Positions 55,074-63,264 of a stretch of DNA of 64,000 bases are shown here, one piece after another. The notes beneath the pieces are model-generated. The model was not told the DNA's origin, searched no databases, and saw only the letters and a program-made list of their open reading frames with translations. Origin of the DNA: Sphingomonas cannabina. GTDB taxonomy: Bacteria > Pseudomonadota > Alphaproteobacteria > Sphingomonadales > Sphingomonadaceae. A program made the position numbers and the translations under genes. Numbering within the stretch: position 1 is the stretch's first letter; each line of letters begins with the position of its first letter. Location: assembly GCF_021391395.1 (NCBI RefSeq), contig NZ_CP090059.1, positions 1,597,001 through 1,661,000 on the forward strand, written 5' to 3'.

Positions 55074-56054
55074 ATGGCATTGCGCATGTTCCAATCCGTC
55101 CCGGCAAAGGAGCCCGCGCGGCGATGGTCCCTGGCACCGTCCGAGGCGATGCCCGCCCTCGCAATAGCGGGGTTCATGGCATCGGTACTCGCCACCGGCC
55201 TCGGTACCGGCGCGATCGGCTATGACCACCGCAGTCTCGATCCCGTGTTTCTGACGTTTGCCGGATTGTGGGGGATCGGCGTCGTACTGCGCCGACTGGG
55301 CGCACGCCGTATCGGCGGTTTCATTCAACTCGCCGTCCTCCTGATCGCCGTCGGGACGCTCACCTCGCTGGCATCGGCTCTGCTCGCTACCAGTGCCCGA
55401 CCCTATATGGACGGGTGGCTGGCAGCCTTTGACCGGCAGATGCTGCCGGGCTTCGACTGGCCGCGCACCATCGTCGCAATCCAGGAATATCGGTCCAGCC
55501 TGCTCGCGCTGGCCTATGCCTATACCTCGCTCGGCTGGCAGCCTTTGGCGCTGGTTGCGATCGCGAGCGCAATGGGCCGGGAGCAGCTCGGGTGGCGTTT
55601 CTTGACTGCTTGGTCGCTCACGCTGCTCGTCTGCCTGTTGATCTTCCCATGGTTTCCGGCCCGCGGCGCCTATGTCCATCACGGGATAGTACCGGAGCAG
55701 GTTCCCGCGATCAGGGTGCTGGCAGCCTGGAAATTTCTGCCGCTGATCGAAGGGTTGCGGGACGGGACCATCCGCGCGCTCAGTACCGAAACTCTTGGCG
55801 GCATCATCACCATGCCGAGCTTTCATGCAGGCGGCGCGGTGGTGCTGGCCTGGGGATTTGCCCAGCTTCGCTATCTGCGCTGGCCGTTCCTCACGCTGAA
55901 CCTGGCCATGTTTGTGGCCGCGGTTCCGATGGGCGGACATTACATCATTGATCTGATGGCAGGTGCAGCGATCGCGGGCGCGGCAATCCTGGCAGCATAT
56001 TGTCTACATCAGAAAACCGCCGGCCACACTCCAGCGCTCCGGGAGACAGCATAG
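55074..56054 (+). CDS. PAP2_3 (inositolphosphotransferase Aur1/Ipt1-like) membrane protein
   Basis: A 326-residue integral membrane protein with about seven hydrophobic segments. The C-terminal half carries TMPSFHAGGAVVLAW and GGHYIIDLMAGAAIAGA, matching the conserved His motifs of the PAP2 superfamily in its Aur1/Ipt1-like (PAP2_3) branch. In yeast this branch makes inositol phosphoceramide. A lipid head-group or phosphatase role in this probably sphingolipid-making bacterium is possible but unproven. The N-terminal part is less typical, and the start (ATG 55074) is a best guess. Confidence 0.78.
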   Translation: MALRMFQSVPAKEPARRWSLAPSEAMPALAIAGFMASVLATGLGTGAIGYDHRSLDPVFLTFAGLWGIGVVLRRLGARRIGGFIQLAVLLIAVGTLTSLASALLATSARPYMDGWLAAFDRQMLPGFDWPRTIVAIQEYRSSLLALAYAYTSLGWQPLALVAIASAMGREQLGWRFLTAWSLTLLVCLLIFPWFPARGAYVHHGIVPEQVPAIRVLAAWKFLPLIEGLRDGTIRALSTETLGGIITMPSFHAGGAVVLAWGFAQLRYLRWPFLTLNLAMFVAAVPMGGHYIIDLMAGAAIAGAAILAAYCLHQKTAGHTPALRETA

Positions 56055-56090
56055 TGCGGGCGCTAACGCGGCGCCTCGCCCATCGAAGCG

Positions 56091-56921
56091 ATGCCTCGTA
56101 TTTGCGTCATCATTCTCGAGCCGCAACCAATCGCGCAGCGCCGGCGTTTCGTCAAAGTGGACTGCTGCGCCATCGTCACCGGGGGAGAGTCAGGGATAGG
56201 AAGAGCGTGTGCGCTGGCGCTGGGCGCGCGGCGCTCGAATGTTGCGATAACCTATTTCGGAGATGAGACCGCGGGCGCGGCGGTCGCAGGCGAGATCGAG
56301 CGCAGCGGTGGCCGGTCCATCGCCTGCCGGACCGACGTTGCTGACGAGGCGGCGGTCGACGCTCTGTTTGCAGCAGCCGAGAGAGCATTCGGGCCGGTGC
56401 GTCTGCTGGTCAATTCCGCCGGCCTCAACATGAGCGACACGCCGATCGCCGACATGAGCTTGGCCCAGTTTGACCGCGTGCTACGCGCCGACCTCTATGG
56501 TCCCTTCCTCACCTGCCGGCGCTTCGTTCGCGGGCTCGAAAGCAAGCAGGGTGGTGGGAGAATCGTCAATATTTCCTCGATCCACGAGCGCGCGCCTCGC
56601 TCTGGCGGGGTTGAGTACGACAGCGCGAAGGGTGGGCTGGCGCAGCTGACCGCGACACTCGCGCTCGAGCTGGCGCCGCAGCGTATCGCGGTGAACGCCG
56701 TTGCGCCCGGCATGATCTTGACGCCGATGAATCAGTCCGCGCTCGACGATCCCGACGAGCTGCGCCGCAAGGAGGCGGCGATCCCTTGGGGCCGCGCGGG
56801 GACGGCCGAGGAGGTCGCCGAGCTCGTCCTGTTTCTGCTGTCGGAGAAGGCCGACTATATCACGGGCGCGACAGTGACCATCGACGGTGCCCTGTCGCTG
56901 ACGGTGGCGCAAGGGGCATGA
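56091..56921 (+). CDS. Short-chain dehydrogenase/reductase, glucose-1-dehydrogenase-like
   Basis: A classical SDR. The cofactor motif TGGESGIGRA, NSAGLN, a Ser-Ser pair (ISSIHE) and the catalytic YDSAK are all present; the C-terminus YITGATVTIDGALSL is typical. The 276-residue frame begins at ATG 56091, but the first 22 residues do not look like SDR sequence; GTG 56157 would give the usual short lead-in. It overlaps the GH130-like gene by ATGA, so the two likely act together on a sugar or polyol. Confidence 0.87.
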   Translation: MPRICVIILEPQPIAQRRRFVKVDCCAIVTGGESGIGRACALALGARRSNVAITYFGDETAGAAVAGEIERSGGRSIACRTDVADEAAVDALFAAAERAFGPVRLLVNSAGLNMSDTPIADMSLAQFDRVLRADLYGPFLTCRRFVRGLESKQGGGRIVNISSIHERAPRSGGVEYDSAKGGLAQLTATLALELAPQRIAVNAVAPGMILTPMNQSALDDPDELRRKEAAIPWGRAGTAEEVAELVLFLLSEKADYITGATVTIDGALSLTVAQGA

Positions 56922-57853
56922 AATTGGCCAAGAAGACGGCGCTCGATTTCGCAGTCGAGCAGATCGATGTGGTCCAGCTCGACATCGCCGAGCGCCCCGA
57001 TGGTCTGCTCGCAGCGCACGACTTGATGAGCCCCTATGTGTGGGAGGCCGAAGGCCGCATGCGATTGCTAGTGAGGGTGCTGAAGAATCCGCTCGGCCCC
57101 GGCGATCCGACCGGGATCATCTATGCCGGTGAGTCTGCCGATGGATTGTTCTTCAGGACGGAACCCACTCCGGCGATCGTCCCTGGCCCCGATGACGTCG
57201 ACGCTGGCGGGGTGGAGGATCCCACCGTGGTGATCGGAGACGAGCCGCACCTGCTGGTATTCTACACCGGGGTGGACGGCAAGCGGGACCAGGGTTCGCT
57301 GCTCGTCGCCACCGGACCTGACCTAACCCATCTGACCAAGGACAAAGTCCTGCTCAAGGCGCGAGCAGGCGAAGGCAACATCAAGGAAGCGACGGTGGCG
57401 CAGGGGACTGACGGCCGCTATCGGATATTCTACGAATATGCGAAGGACAACGCCTCGCGGATCGGCCTTGCGGTTGCGGATAATCTCACTGGCCCATGGG
57501 AAGCGGTCGAGGACCTCTTTACGGTTCGGCCCCGTCTTTGGGACACTTGGCACCTTTCGACCGGGCCGATCCTTTCCCGCCCGGGCGAGCCACCGGTGAT
57601 GTTTTACAACGGTGCTACCGCCGATGCGCGCTGGCGTATCGGCTGGATCGCTTTCGATGAGAACTTCACGAGAGTCCTCGACCGCTGCATCGAACCGCTT
57701 TTGGTACCGCCACCGCCGAAGCAACGCGCCGGGACTGACATTGCCTTTGCCGCCTCACTTCTTGATCGGTCGCCGGACATCTTTCTCTACTACTCGCTCG
57801 AGGACCGACTTCTCCGTCGCGCGCTCGTGCGGAGGCTCAGCGGACTGAACTGA
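56918..57853 (+). CDS. GH130/GH43-like five-bladed beta-propeller glycosidase
   Basis: A 311-residue protein with the repeating blade pattern of GH130/GH43-like glycosidases: LMSPYVWEAEGRMRLLVRV, GGVEDPTVVIGDEPHLLVFYTG, DGRYRIFYEYAKDNASRIGL and DTWHLSTGPIL. The EDPT segment is typical of this clan, whose GH130 members are beta-mannoside phosphorylases or hydrolases. The substrate is not evident. ATG 56918 overlaps the SDR stop; the two form a small carbohydrate operon. Confidence 0.82.
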   Translation: MKLAKKTALDFAVEQIDVVQLDIAERPDGLLAAHDLMSPYVWEAEGRMRLLVRVLKNPLGPGDPTGIIYAGESADGLFFRTEPTPAIVPGPDDVDAGGVEDPTVVIGDEPHLLVFYTGVDGKRDQGSLLVATGPDLTHLTKDKVLLKARAGEGNIKEATVAQGTDGRYRIFYEYAKDNASRIGLAVADNLTGPWEAVEDLFTVRPRLWDTWHLSTGPILSRPGEPPVMFYNGATADARWRIGWIAFDENFTRVLDRCIEPLLVPPPPKQRAGTDIAFAASLLDRSPDIFLYYSLEDRLLRRALVRRLSGLN

Positions 57854-58139
57854 CCTTTGGTCGAACTTCACCCCCGAATAACCCGGTGCCTCTGCTCAGG
57901 CGCCTGCCAGCGCGGTGACCTAGCTCCGGCCGGAGCCACACTAGAAGGTTTGGAAGCAAGCAATACGGGTCGCCCGCCGCGTCATCGCCGTCTCATGGCG
58001 CCAGCTCGGAGGGCTGCAACAGCAGTGCTGTGCTCACCGAATTATGGCCGCAGGAATTCCGTAGGCGGCGACAGCTGCGCCGGTACAGAATATCTTTACA
58101 TGATGCGCCTAGGGGCCTTTCCGGCTTTGCGGGAGGGTG
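57854..58139. other. Stretch without a convincing gene
   Basis: About 290 bases between the glycosidase and the pilus cluster. A 122-codon frame (57857-58225) crosses it but has many Cys/Arg/Gly codons, no family likeness and no Shine-Dalgarno, and it overlaps the next gene, so I discount it. An AT-rich patch (about 58088-58101) could be part of a promoter. No hairpin terminator was found. Confidence 0.5.
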
Positions 58140-58145
58140 ATGGTC

Positions 58146-58460
58146 GTGCGTCGTGTCCTTGTCGTTGGATGCAATCTCGTTGTGGCGCTGTCTGCCGTTG
58201 CGGTGGGGGCTCAGCCGCTGCGTGATACCCATGTCCGCGGCCGATTGATCGTCGGTGCGACCGTGGTCTCGCCGTGTCGTATCGAACCTGTCGGGAACGG
58301 GCAGCACCCCATGCCGTCGGCAGCGGTCTCGTGCCCGCAGGCACAGCGTCCCGAGGTGAGATTGGTCGAGCCCGAGACTTTGGTCCAGCAGGGGCAGAAT
58401 ACCGACCCGGATACGGAGCTTCGGCGCGGCAATCAGTCCGTTCTGGAAGTAAACTTCTAA
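58146..58460 (+). CDS. Small secreted protein at the head of the pilus cluster
   Basis: A 104-residue protein with a clear signal peptide (MRRVLVVGCNLVVALSAVAVGAQ). The mature part contains RGRLIVGATVVSPCRIEP and VSC; the ATVVSPC segment faintly recalls the N-terminal strand of spore-coat-U (SCPU) pilins, but the length is too short for that fold. GTG 58146 is eight bases after GGGAGGG; ATG 58140 is an alternative. It precedes the pilus genes by 167 bases and may be an accessory or decayed pilin. Unknown function. Confidence 0.55.
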   Translation: MRRVLVVGCNLVVALSAVAVGAQPLRDTHVRGRLIVGATVVSPCRIEPVGNGQHPMPSAAVSCPQAQRPEVRLVEPETLVQQGQNTDPDTELRRGNQSVLEVNF

Positions 58461-58627
58461 ATCCAACCGTTTGGCGGCGCTAAGAAAAGTAATAATATCA
58501 TGATTGCGGAATAGCGGCGGAACGTGCTGCGATGTCGGTGAATCGCAGCTTCTGGAGTTGCTCTGGTAAGCCGAACCGCAGACAATTTGCCTGCAAGGGG
58601 GGCGTCGTAAGCAAGTGGGAGAACCAC
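58461..58627. promoter_or_regulatory. AT-rich region upstream of the pilus operon
   Basis: The first 50 bases (TAAATCC, then AAGAAAAGTAATAATATCATG) are far richer in A and T than the surroundings, and a GGGAGAA lies four bases before the SCPU start. This is the likely promoter region of the chaperone-usher operon, but no specific sigma site can be named with confidence. Confidence 0.45.
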
Positions 58628-59128
58628 ATGACTTGGCGCACCCTTCTCACCCTGTTGGGCTCGACCGTCGCGAGCCTGCTGATCGTTAGCCCCGCCCGGG
58701 CGCAGACGGCGACGACTACCTTTCCCGTAACCGCGACCGTGCAGACCGCCTGCGCGGTGACCGCCAATCCGCTGGCGTTCGGCAACTACAGCCCGACCGC
58801 CGCCACCGCGCTCGACGCCACCACGACCTTGTCGGTGCTCTGCACCGTCGGAACGTCGTTCACCGTCGGACTCAATGCCGGCACTGCGACGGGCGCGACG
58901 GTTACGACTCGGCGGATGACGAACGGCGCGAACACATTGAGTTACGCGCTCTATCGTGAGGCGGCGCGGACCAACAACTGGGGCAACACGCCGGGAACCG
59001 ACACGCCGCCGCCCACGACCGCCGGGGCGCTGCCGACGACGCTCACCGTCTACGGGCGCGTCCCAGCCGGCCAGAACGTTCCGGCCGGCGGATACACCGA
59101 CACGATCACGGTCACGGTGAACTACTAG
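58628..59128 (+). CDS. Spore-coat-U (SCPU) domain pilin, CsuA/B-like
   Basis: A 166-residue secreted pilin of archaic chaperone-usher pili. Signal peptide MTWRTLLTLLGSTVASLLIV ending SPARAQ; the mature chain shows FPVTATVQTACAVTANPLAFG, the family start with the disulfide Cys, and ends YTDTITVTVNY, the typical terminal strand. It is the likely major subunit. The chaperone gene follows after eight bases. Confidence 0.9.
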   Translation: MTWRTLLTLLGSTVASLLIVSPARAQTATTTFPVTATVQTACAVTANPLAFGNYSPTAATALDATTTLSVLCTVGTSFTVGLNAGTATGATVTTRRMTNGANTLSYALYREAARTNNWGNTPGTDTPPPTTAGALPTTLTVYGRVPAGQNVPAGGYTDTITVTVNY

Positions 59129-59136
59129 GCCAGCCC

Positions 59137-59880
59137 GTGCGCACGGCGTGGCGCTTCGGCGCGGCATTGGTCGCGGCAACGCTTGTTCCGTTCGTCGGCT
59201 ATGCCGCGGCGCTCAAGGTGTTTCCGGTCCGGATCGTCCTGACCCCGGCCCAGCCGGTCCAGACGATGACGATCGAGAACGACAGCGACGAGCCGTCGCG
59301 GGTCCAGCTGCGCGTCTATGCCTGGCGGCAGGACCAGGGCGAGGATGTCTTCGAGGAGACGCGCGACGTCCTCGCCAATCCCGCTCTGTTCGAGGTGGCG
59401 CCCGGCGGAACGCAGATCGCGCGGTTCGGGCTGCGCACGGCGCCGGGCACGACCGAAAAGGCCTATCGCGTCTTCCTGGAGGAGGTGCCGACCGAACGTC
59501 CCTCGCGCCCGGGCGAGGTGCGCACCTTGCTGAGGATCAGCATCCCGATCTTCGTGCCGCCGCCGCAGCAGGCTCCGATGCAGCTGGTGTGGCGCGCCGT
59601 GCCGGCCGGGCCGGGGCAGGTGCAGCTGCTCGTCCGCAACGAGGGCGCTGCCCACGTCCAGATCAACCGGCTGGCGCTGCACCGGCCGGGCGGCGCCGCG
59701 CTGGGGGCCAGGGACGTGTCCCTCTATCTTCTGCCGGGTACGGCGAAGGCGGTGATGCTGGACAGTGCCGCGCCGGTCGTTGCCGGTCAGGCGCTCAGGC
59801 TCGACGCGATGACCGACCAGAAGGACGTGTCGGTCGATCTGGTCACCGAGGCGGCCGGCCGTGATGCCGGGCGTCCTTAG
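59137..59880 (+). CDS. Periplasmic pilus chaperone (PapD/CsuC-like)
   Basis: A 247-residue chaperone with two Ig-like domains. After a signal peptide (ending VGYAA) come LKVFPVRIVLTPAQPVQTMTI and the conserved TEKAYRVFLEEVP, with RISIPIFVPP in the G strand of domain 1. It caps pilin subunits by donor-strand complementation and hands them to the usher. The start is a GTG at 59137, eight bases after the pilin stop; its end overlaps the usher gene. Confidence 0.9.
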   Translation: MRTAWRFGAALVAATLVPFVGYAAALKVFPVRIVLTPAQPVQTMTIENDSDEPSRVQLRVYAWRQDQGEDVFEETRDVLANPALFEVAPGGTQIARFGLRTAPGTTEKAYRVFLEEVPTERPSRPGEVRTLLRISIPIFVPPPQQAPMQLVWRAVPAGPGQVQLLVRNEGAAHVQINRLALHRPGGAALGARDVSLYLLPGTAKAVMLDSAAPVVAGQALRLDAMTDQKDVSVDLVTEAAGRDAGRP

Positions 59881-62158
59881 CGCGGCGATGGGCGCGCTTT
59901 GCCTGATCGCCGGCGCGCAACCGAGCGGCTCCGATCAGCCGCAGCGGGCGGATTCCGCAAGCAAGGCGGAGCTGATGCTCGTCGAGGTCGCGATCAACGG
60001 CGTTCCCCGCGACGGCGAATATGTCGTGGCCCGGCAGGGGGAGCGCTTCTGGGTCCGTCCCGAGGATCTCGATCGCTGGCGCATGCGGCGCCCCGAGCTC
60101 GCGCCGGAGACGATCGAGGACGAACGGCTCGTACCCTTATCGGCTTTCCCCGACGTGACGGTGCGGTTCGACGCCGCGCGACAGCGCCTCGATCTCATTG
60201 TTCCCCCGGCGCGCTTCCTGCCCCAGCAGCTGTCGCCCGCCTCCGGACGAACCGGCCCGACTCCAGCGACGTTCGCGGCCTTCCTGAACTATGATCTGTC
60301 GTTCCAATATGACGGCCGCCTGACCGGCACCGCCTTTCTCGAGGGCGGCGTCTCGGACGATTGGGGGCTGGTCTCGAGCACCATGACGGTCGGGCGGAAC
60401 GGCGGCGCCGGCACGGTCACCCGCCTCGATACCTTCTACCTGCGCGATTTTCCCGATGCGCTCACGCGTCTGGTCGTCGGCGACACGGTGACGGATGCCA
60501 GGGATTGGTCGCGGCAGGTCCGGTTCGGCGGTGTCCGGCTCGGCACCGAATTCGCGCTGCAGCCGGAGCTGGTCACCTTTCCCGTGCCCGATTTCGGCGG
60601 ACGCGCCGCCGTGCCGTCGAACGTCGAGCTGCTGGTCAACGACGCCGTTCGTTACCAGGCTCAGGTCGACCAGGGACCGTTCTCGATCATCCAGGCTCCG
60701 GTCGTAACCGGCGCCGGCGACGTGACCCTGGTGGTGCGGGACGCGCTCGGCGTCGAGCGGCGGGTCAGGACCTCCTATTACGTCAGCTCCCGCCTCCTGC
60801 GGCGCGGGCTCGCGGCCTGGTCGCTCGAGGGTGGCGTCGAGAGACGCGACTACGGCATCCGCAGCTTCCGCTACCATAATCCCTTTGCCGCGGGGAGCTA
60901 CCGCTACGGCCTCACCGACTGGCTGACCGTCGAGGGTCGGGCAGAGGTAGGCGGGGAGGTGCAGATGGCCGGAGCGGGCGCGAACCTCATCGTGCCGGAC
61001 ATCGGCGAGATCGGCGTCGCCGGTGCCGTCTCCCGCGGCGACGACGGCAAGGGATCGCTCTACCGCATCTTCTTCAGCCGCATTTCGCCCGATTGGAACA
61101 TCGGGGTCAGCTACCAGCGCGCCTCGCGGCATTTCGACCAGCTCGGGATCGACCGCGACGAGGACCGGATCACCGAGCAGCTCCAGGCATCGGCGGGCGT
61201 GTCGCTGGGACGCGGTGGCAGCATCGCCGTTTCCTGGACCGACCTGACCTATGCCGCCGGAGACCGGACGCGGCTCGCGTCGGCCAACTACAGCGTCGCG
61301 CTCGGCGACAAGGCCTATCTCAATCTGTTCGCGCTGAGGACCAAGGTCGAGGATGCCGGTTGGGAGACGATGGCAGGGATCGGGCTGACGATACCGCTGG
61401 GATCGCGCTCCAGCGCCTATGCGCAGGCCGACAGCCGCAACGTGCTCGCCGAGCTGCGCCAGACCACGCCGACCGAGGGTGGCTGGGGCTATCGGCTGGC
61501 GGCGAGCGCAGGGGAGGCCGACTATCAGCAGGCCGAGCTGCGCTGGCGCGGCGACGTCGGCGAGGTCAGCGTGGAGGCGGCGCGGTTCGACGGCCGCGAG
61601 GGGCTGCGGGCGATCGCGAGCGGCGGCCTGCTGATCGCCGGCGACCGCGCCTATGCGACGCGGCGCGTCGAGGGCGGGCTTGGCGTCGTCGAGGTGCCGG
61701 GGCAGCCGGAGGTGCGGATCTATCAGGAGAACCGGCTCGTCACCCGCACCGACCGGCAGGGCCGGGCGATCATCCCGGACCTGCGGGCCTATGAGGAGAA
61801 TCGCATCTCACTCGCGCCGTCGGACCTGCCGCTCGACGTCCGTATGCCGAGCGATACGATGATCGTGGTGCCGCGCTTCCGCGGCGCGGCGCAGGCCCGC
61901 TTCGCGGTCGAGCGGGACCGCCCCGCCACGATCGTCGTGACGATGCCCGACGGCAGTCCCGTGGAAACCGGCGCCAATGTGCGGACCAGCACCGGCGAGA
62001 GTGCCTTCGTCGGCTATGGCGGCGAGATTTTCGTGCGCGAGCTGCAGCCGGGCATGAGCCTCGAGGTCGAAACCGGCAAAGGTCCCTGCCGGATCGTCGT
62101 CCCGGACCGTTCGGCCGGAGAGACGCTGCCGCGGATCGGGCCGCTACGGTGCCAGTGA
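59864..62158 (+). CDS. Outer-membrane pilus usher (FimD/CsuD-like)
   Basis: A 764-residue usher that assembles and exports the pilus. The N-terminal subunit-binding domain contains LMLVEVAINGVPRDGEYVV. The barrel follows with LNYDLSFQYDG, FPVPDFGGRAAVPSNVELLV (plug border) and YYVSSRLLRRGLAAWSLEGG. C-terminal domains end IGPLRCQ, with a Cys pair (GPCRIVV, LRCQ). It is somewhat shorter than gamma-class ushers, as expected for archaic systems. GTG 59861 and ATG 59864 are adjacent; the start overlaps the chaperone gene. Confidence 0.92.
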   Translation: MPGVLSAAMGALCLIAGAQPSGSDQPQRADSASKAELMLVEVAINGVPRDGEYVVARQGERFWVRPEDLDRWRMRRPELAPETIEDERLVPLSAFPDVTVRFDAARQRLDLIVPPARFLPQQLSPASGRTGPTPATFAAFLNYDLSFQYDGRLTGTAFLEGGVSDDWGLVSSTMTVGRNGGAGTVTRLDTFYLRDFPDALTRLVVGDTVTDARDWSRQVRFGGVRLGTEFALQPELVTFPVPDFGGRAAVPSNVELLVNDAVRYQAQVDQGPFSIIQAPVVTGAGDVTLVVRDALGVERRVRTSYYVSSRLLRRGLAAWSLEGGVERRDYGIRSFRYHNPFAAGSYRYGLTDWLTVEGRAEVGGEVQMAGAGANLIVPDIGEIGVAGAVSRGDDGKGSLYRIFFSRISPDWNIGVSYQRASRHFDQLGIDRDEDRITEQLQASAGVSLGRGGSIAVSWTDLTYAAGDRTRLASANYSVALGDKAYLNLFALRTKVEDAGWETMAGIGLTIPLGSRSSAYAQADSRNVLAELRQTTPTEGGWGYRLAASAGEADYQQAELRWRGDVGEVSVEAARFDGREGLRAIASGGLLIAGDRAYATRRVEGGLGVVEVPGQPEVRIYQENRLVTRTDRQGRAIIPDLRAYEENRISLAPSDLPLDVRMPSDTMIVVPRFRGAAQARFAVERDRPATIVVTMPDGSPVETGANVRTSTGESAFVGYGGEIFVRELQPGMSLEVETGKGPCRIVVPDRSAGETLPRIGPLRCQ

Positions 62159-62169
62159 GAGGATTTTCG

Positions 62170-62670
62170 ATGATGACCGCCCATCGGTTCGGCGTTCTCC
62201 TGGGCGCGTTGCTGGCTTCGTACCTTCTCTGGCCATCCGAGGCGCGGGCGGCCTGCAACCCGCTCTCCCTTTGCAGCTGTACCGTCACCGCCACGGGAGT
62301 GAGTTTCGGCACCTACAATCCCGTTTCCTCGTCTGCCAACGATGCGACCGGATCGGTCAGGGTACGCTGCACGCTGCTCGTGGCGTTGGCCGGATCGTTC
62401 ACCGTCGACCTCAGCACCGGTTCGTCCAACAGCTATGCCGGCCGGACGCTGCGGAACGGCACCACCAACCTCGGCTACAATCTCTATACCACGGCAGCGC
62501 GCAATCAGATCTGGGGCAATGGAACGGGCGGCACGGTGAATGTCGTGCGAAGCTTCACTGCGCTGCTGGCGGTCGACCAGACGATCACGGTCTATGGCAG
62601 GATCCCGGCCAGGCAGAATGTCCGTGCGGGCGCGTACAGCGATACCATTGTCGTCACCGTGACCTACTGA
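62170..62670 (+). CDS. Second spore-coat-U (SCPU) domain pilin
   Basis: A 166-residue pilin with signal peptide (ending PSEARAA) and the mature start CNPLSLCSCTVTATGVSFG, with three Cys rather than one. It ends SDTIVVTVTY. AGAGGA lies seven bases before ATG 62170. In archaic operons the gene after the usher often encodes the tip adhesin with two domains; this one has a single domain, so it may be a minor or tip subunit of unusual form. Last gene of the operon. Confidence 0.88.
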   Translation: MMTAHRFGVLLGALLASYLLWPSEARAACNPLSLCSCTVTATGVSFGTYNPVSSSANDATGSVRVRCTLLVALAGSFTVDLSTGSSNSYAGRTLRNGTTNLGYNLYTTAARNQIWGNGTGGTVNVVRSFTALLAVDQTITVYGRIPARQNVRAGAYSDTIVVTVTY

Positions 62671-62882
62671 TCGAACCGAGCGAAAGCTGAGAGCCCAACT
62701 AGTGGCGAAAGGAGCTTTGTTGGGCCAGCCATCCTGTGACCAATCACGGGGTGAGGTGCCGCCTGGCTGCAGAATTTCATCGATTGCCCCGAGCTGGCTC
62801 GATCCGTTGTAAAGTACTTGCTGCAAACACGCGTGTAAGTAAGTAGATTTCTTAGATAAAATGCGACGGACCGTTCTTCGTG

Positions 62883-62897
62883 TTAACCATTTGTTAA
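62883..62897. promoter_or_regulatory. Consensus CtrA-type box (TTAA-N7-TTAA) in a tandem repeat
   Basis: An exact TTAA-N7-TTAA followed by CC, formed by two tandem copies of GTTAACCATTT (62882-62892 and 62893-62903). This matches the consensus of the alphaproteobacterial cell-cycle regulator CtrA. It lies about 370 bases before the lipoprotein start. Confidence 0.55.
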
Positions 62898-62968
62898 CCA
62901 TTTTGGCGGACTGTCATGAGGATAGCTAGCGATCGATTGCGGCTGTGAATCCCGCGGTTCAAAAGGTG

Positions 62969-63114
62969 CATGCTGGGTGCCCTTCGGCGTCCCTGTGTCG
63001 CGCACCCGTCCGGATTTCGCAGCATGTGAGGGCGCGGCAGCATCTGAGGATGGACTCCCGGCACCGTAGGCCGCGGTAACGGCTAGCCATCTTCCGTCGG
63101 GGGCAATGGCGCCC
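62969..63114 (+). ncRNA. Possible structured 5-prime leader of the lipoprotein gene
   Basis: Nested complementary segments: CATGCTG (62969-62975) with CAGCATG (63020-63026); GGGCGC (63030-63035) with GCGCCC (63109-63114); CCGT/ACGG around 63064-63082, and the palindrome GGCTAGCC nearby. Together they suggest a multi-stem RNA between the CtrA-type box and the gene. It does not match any riboswitch consensus I can recall well enough to name. Could also be chance pairing in GC-rich DNA. Confidence 0.3.
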
Positions 63115-63264
63115 TCATTCGCTTCAAGGACTGGCGACGATCATGGCGTCGAAGCGCCGTCTATCGTCGGCTCACGGCAAACGGCGCTGGGCATGATCCG
63201 CCGCCATGGAAGGAGGGGCTGAACGAAGCGGCAGGAGCTGCCGCGTGACAATAGGGGACGTGCA

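Larger units (their letters stand above)
62671..63264. other. 594-base non-coding stretch between pilus operon and lipoprotein gene
   Basis: No convincing gene is present on either strand. The first half is AT-richer and holds a CtrA-type box within a tandem repeat (62882-62903). The second half is GC-rich and contains several inverted repeats that could fold as an mRNA leader (62969-63114). GCCCAAC/GTTGGGC at about 62692-62724 may be a weak end structure for the pilus transcript, without a T run. Short antisense frames here lack family features. Confidence 0.6.

Noticed and set aside
57857..58225. A 122-codon frame between the glycosidase and the pilus cluster
   Set aside because: No Shine-Dalgarno, no family likeness, odd Cys/Arg content, and it overlaps the better-supported small secreted protein.
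62969..63114. Cyclic-di-GMP (GEMM) riboswitch in the leader of the lipoprotein gene
   Set aside because: A short stretch (GTAGGCCGCGGTAACGG) recalls part of the consensus, but the conserved core around GGGACGCAAAGC is absent.
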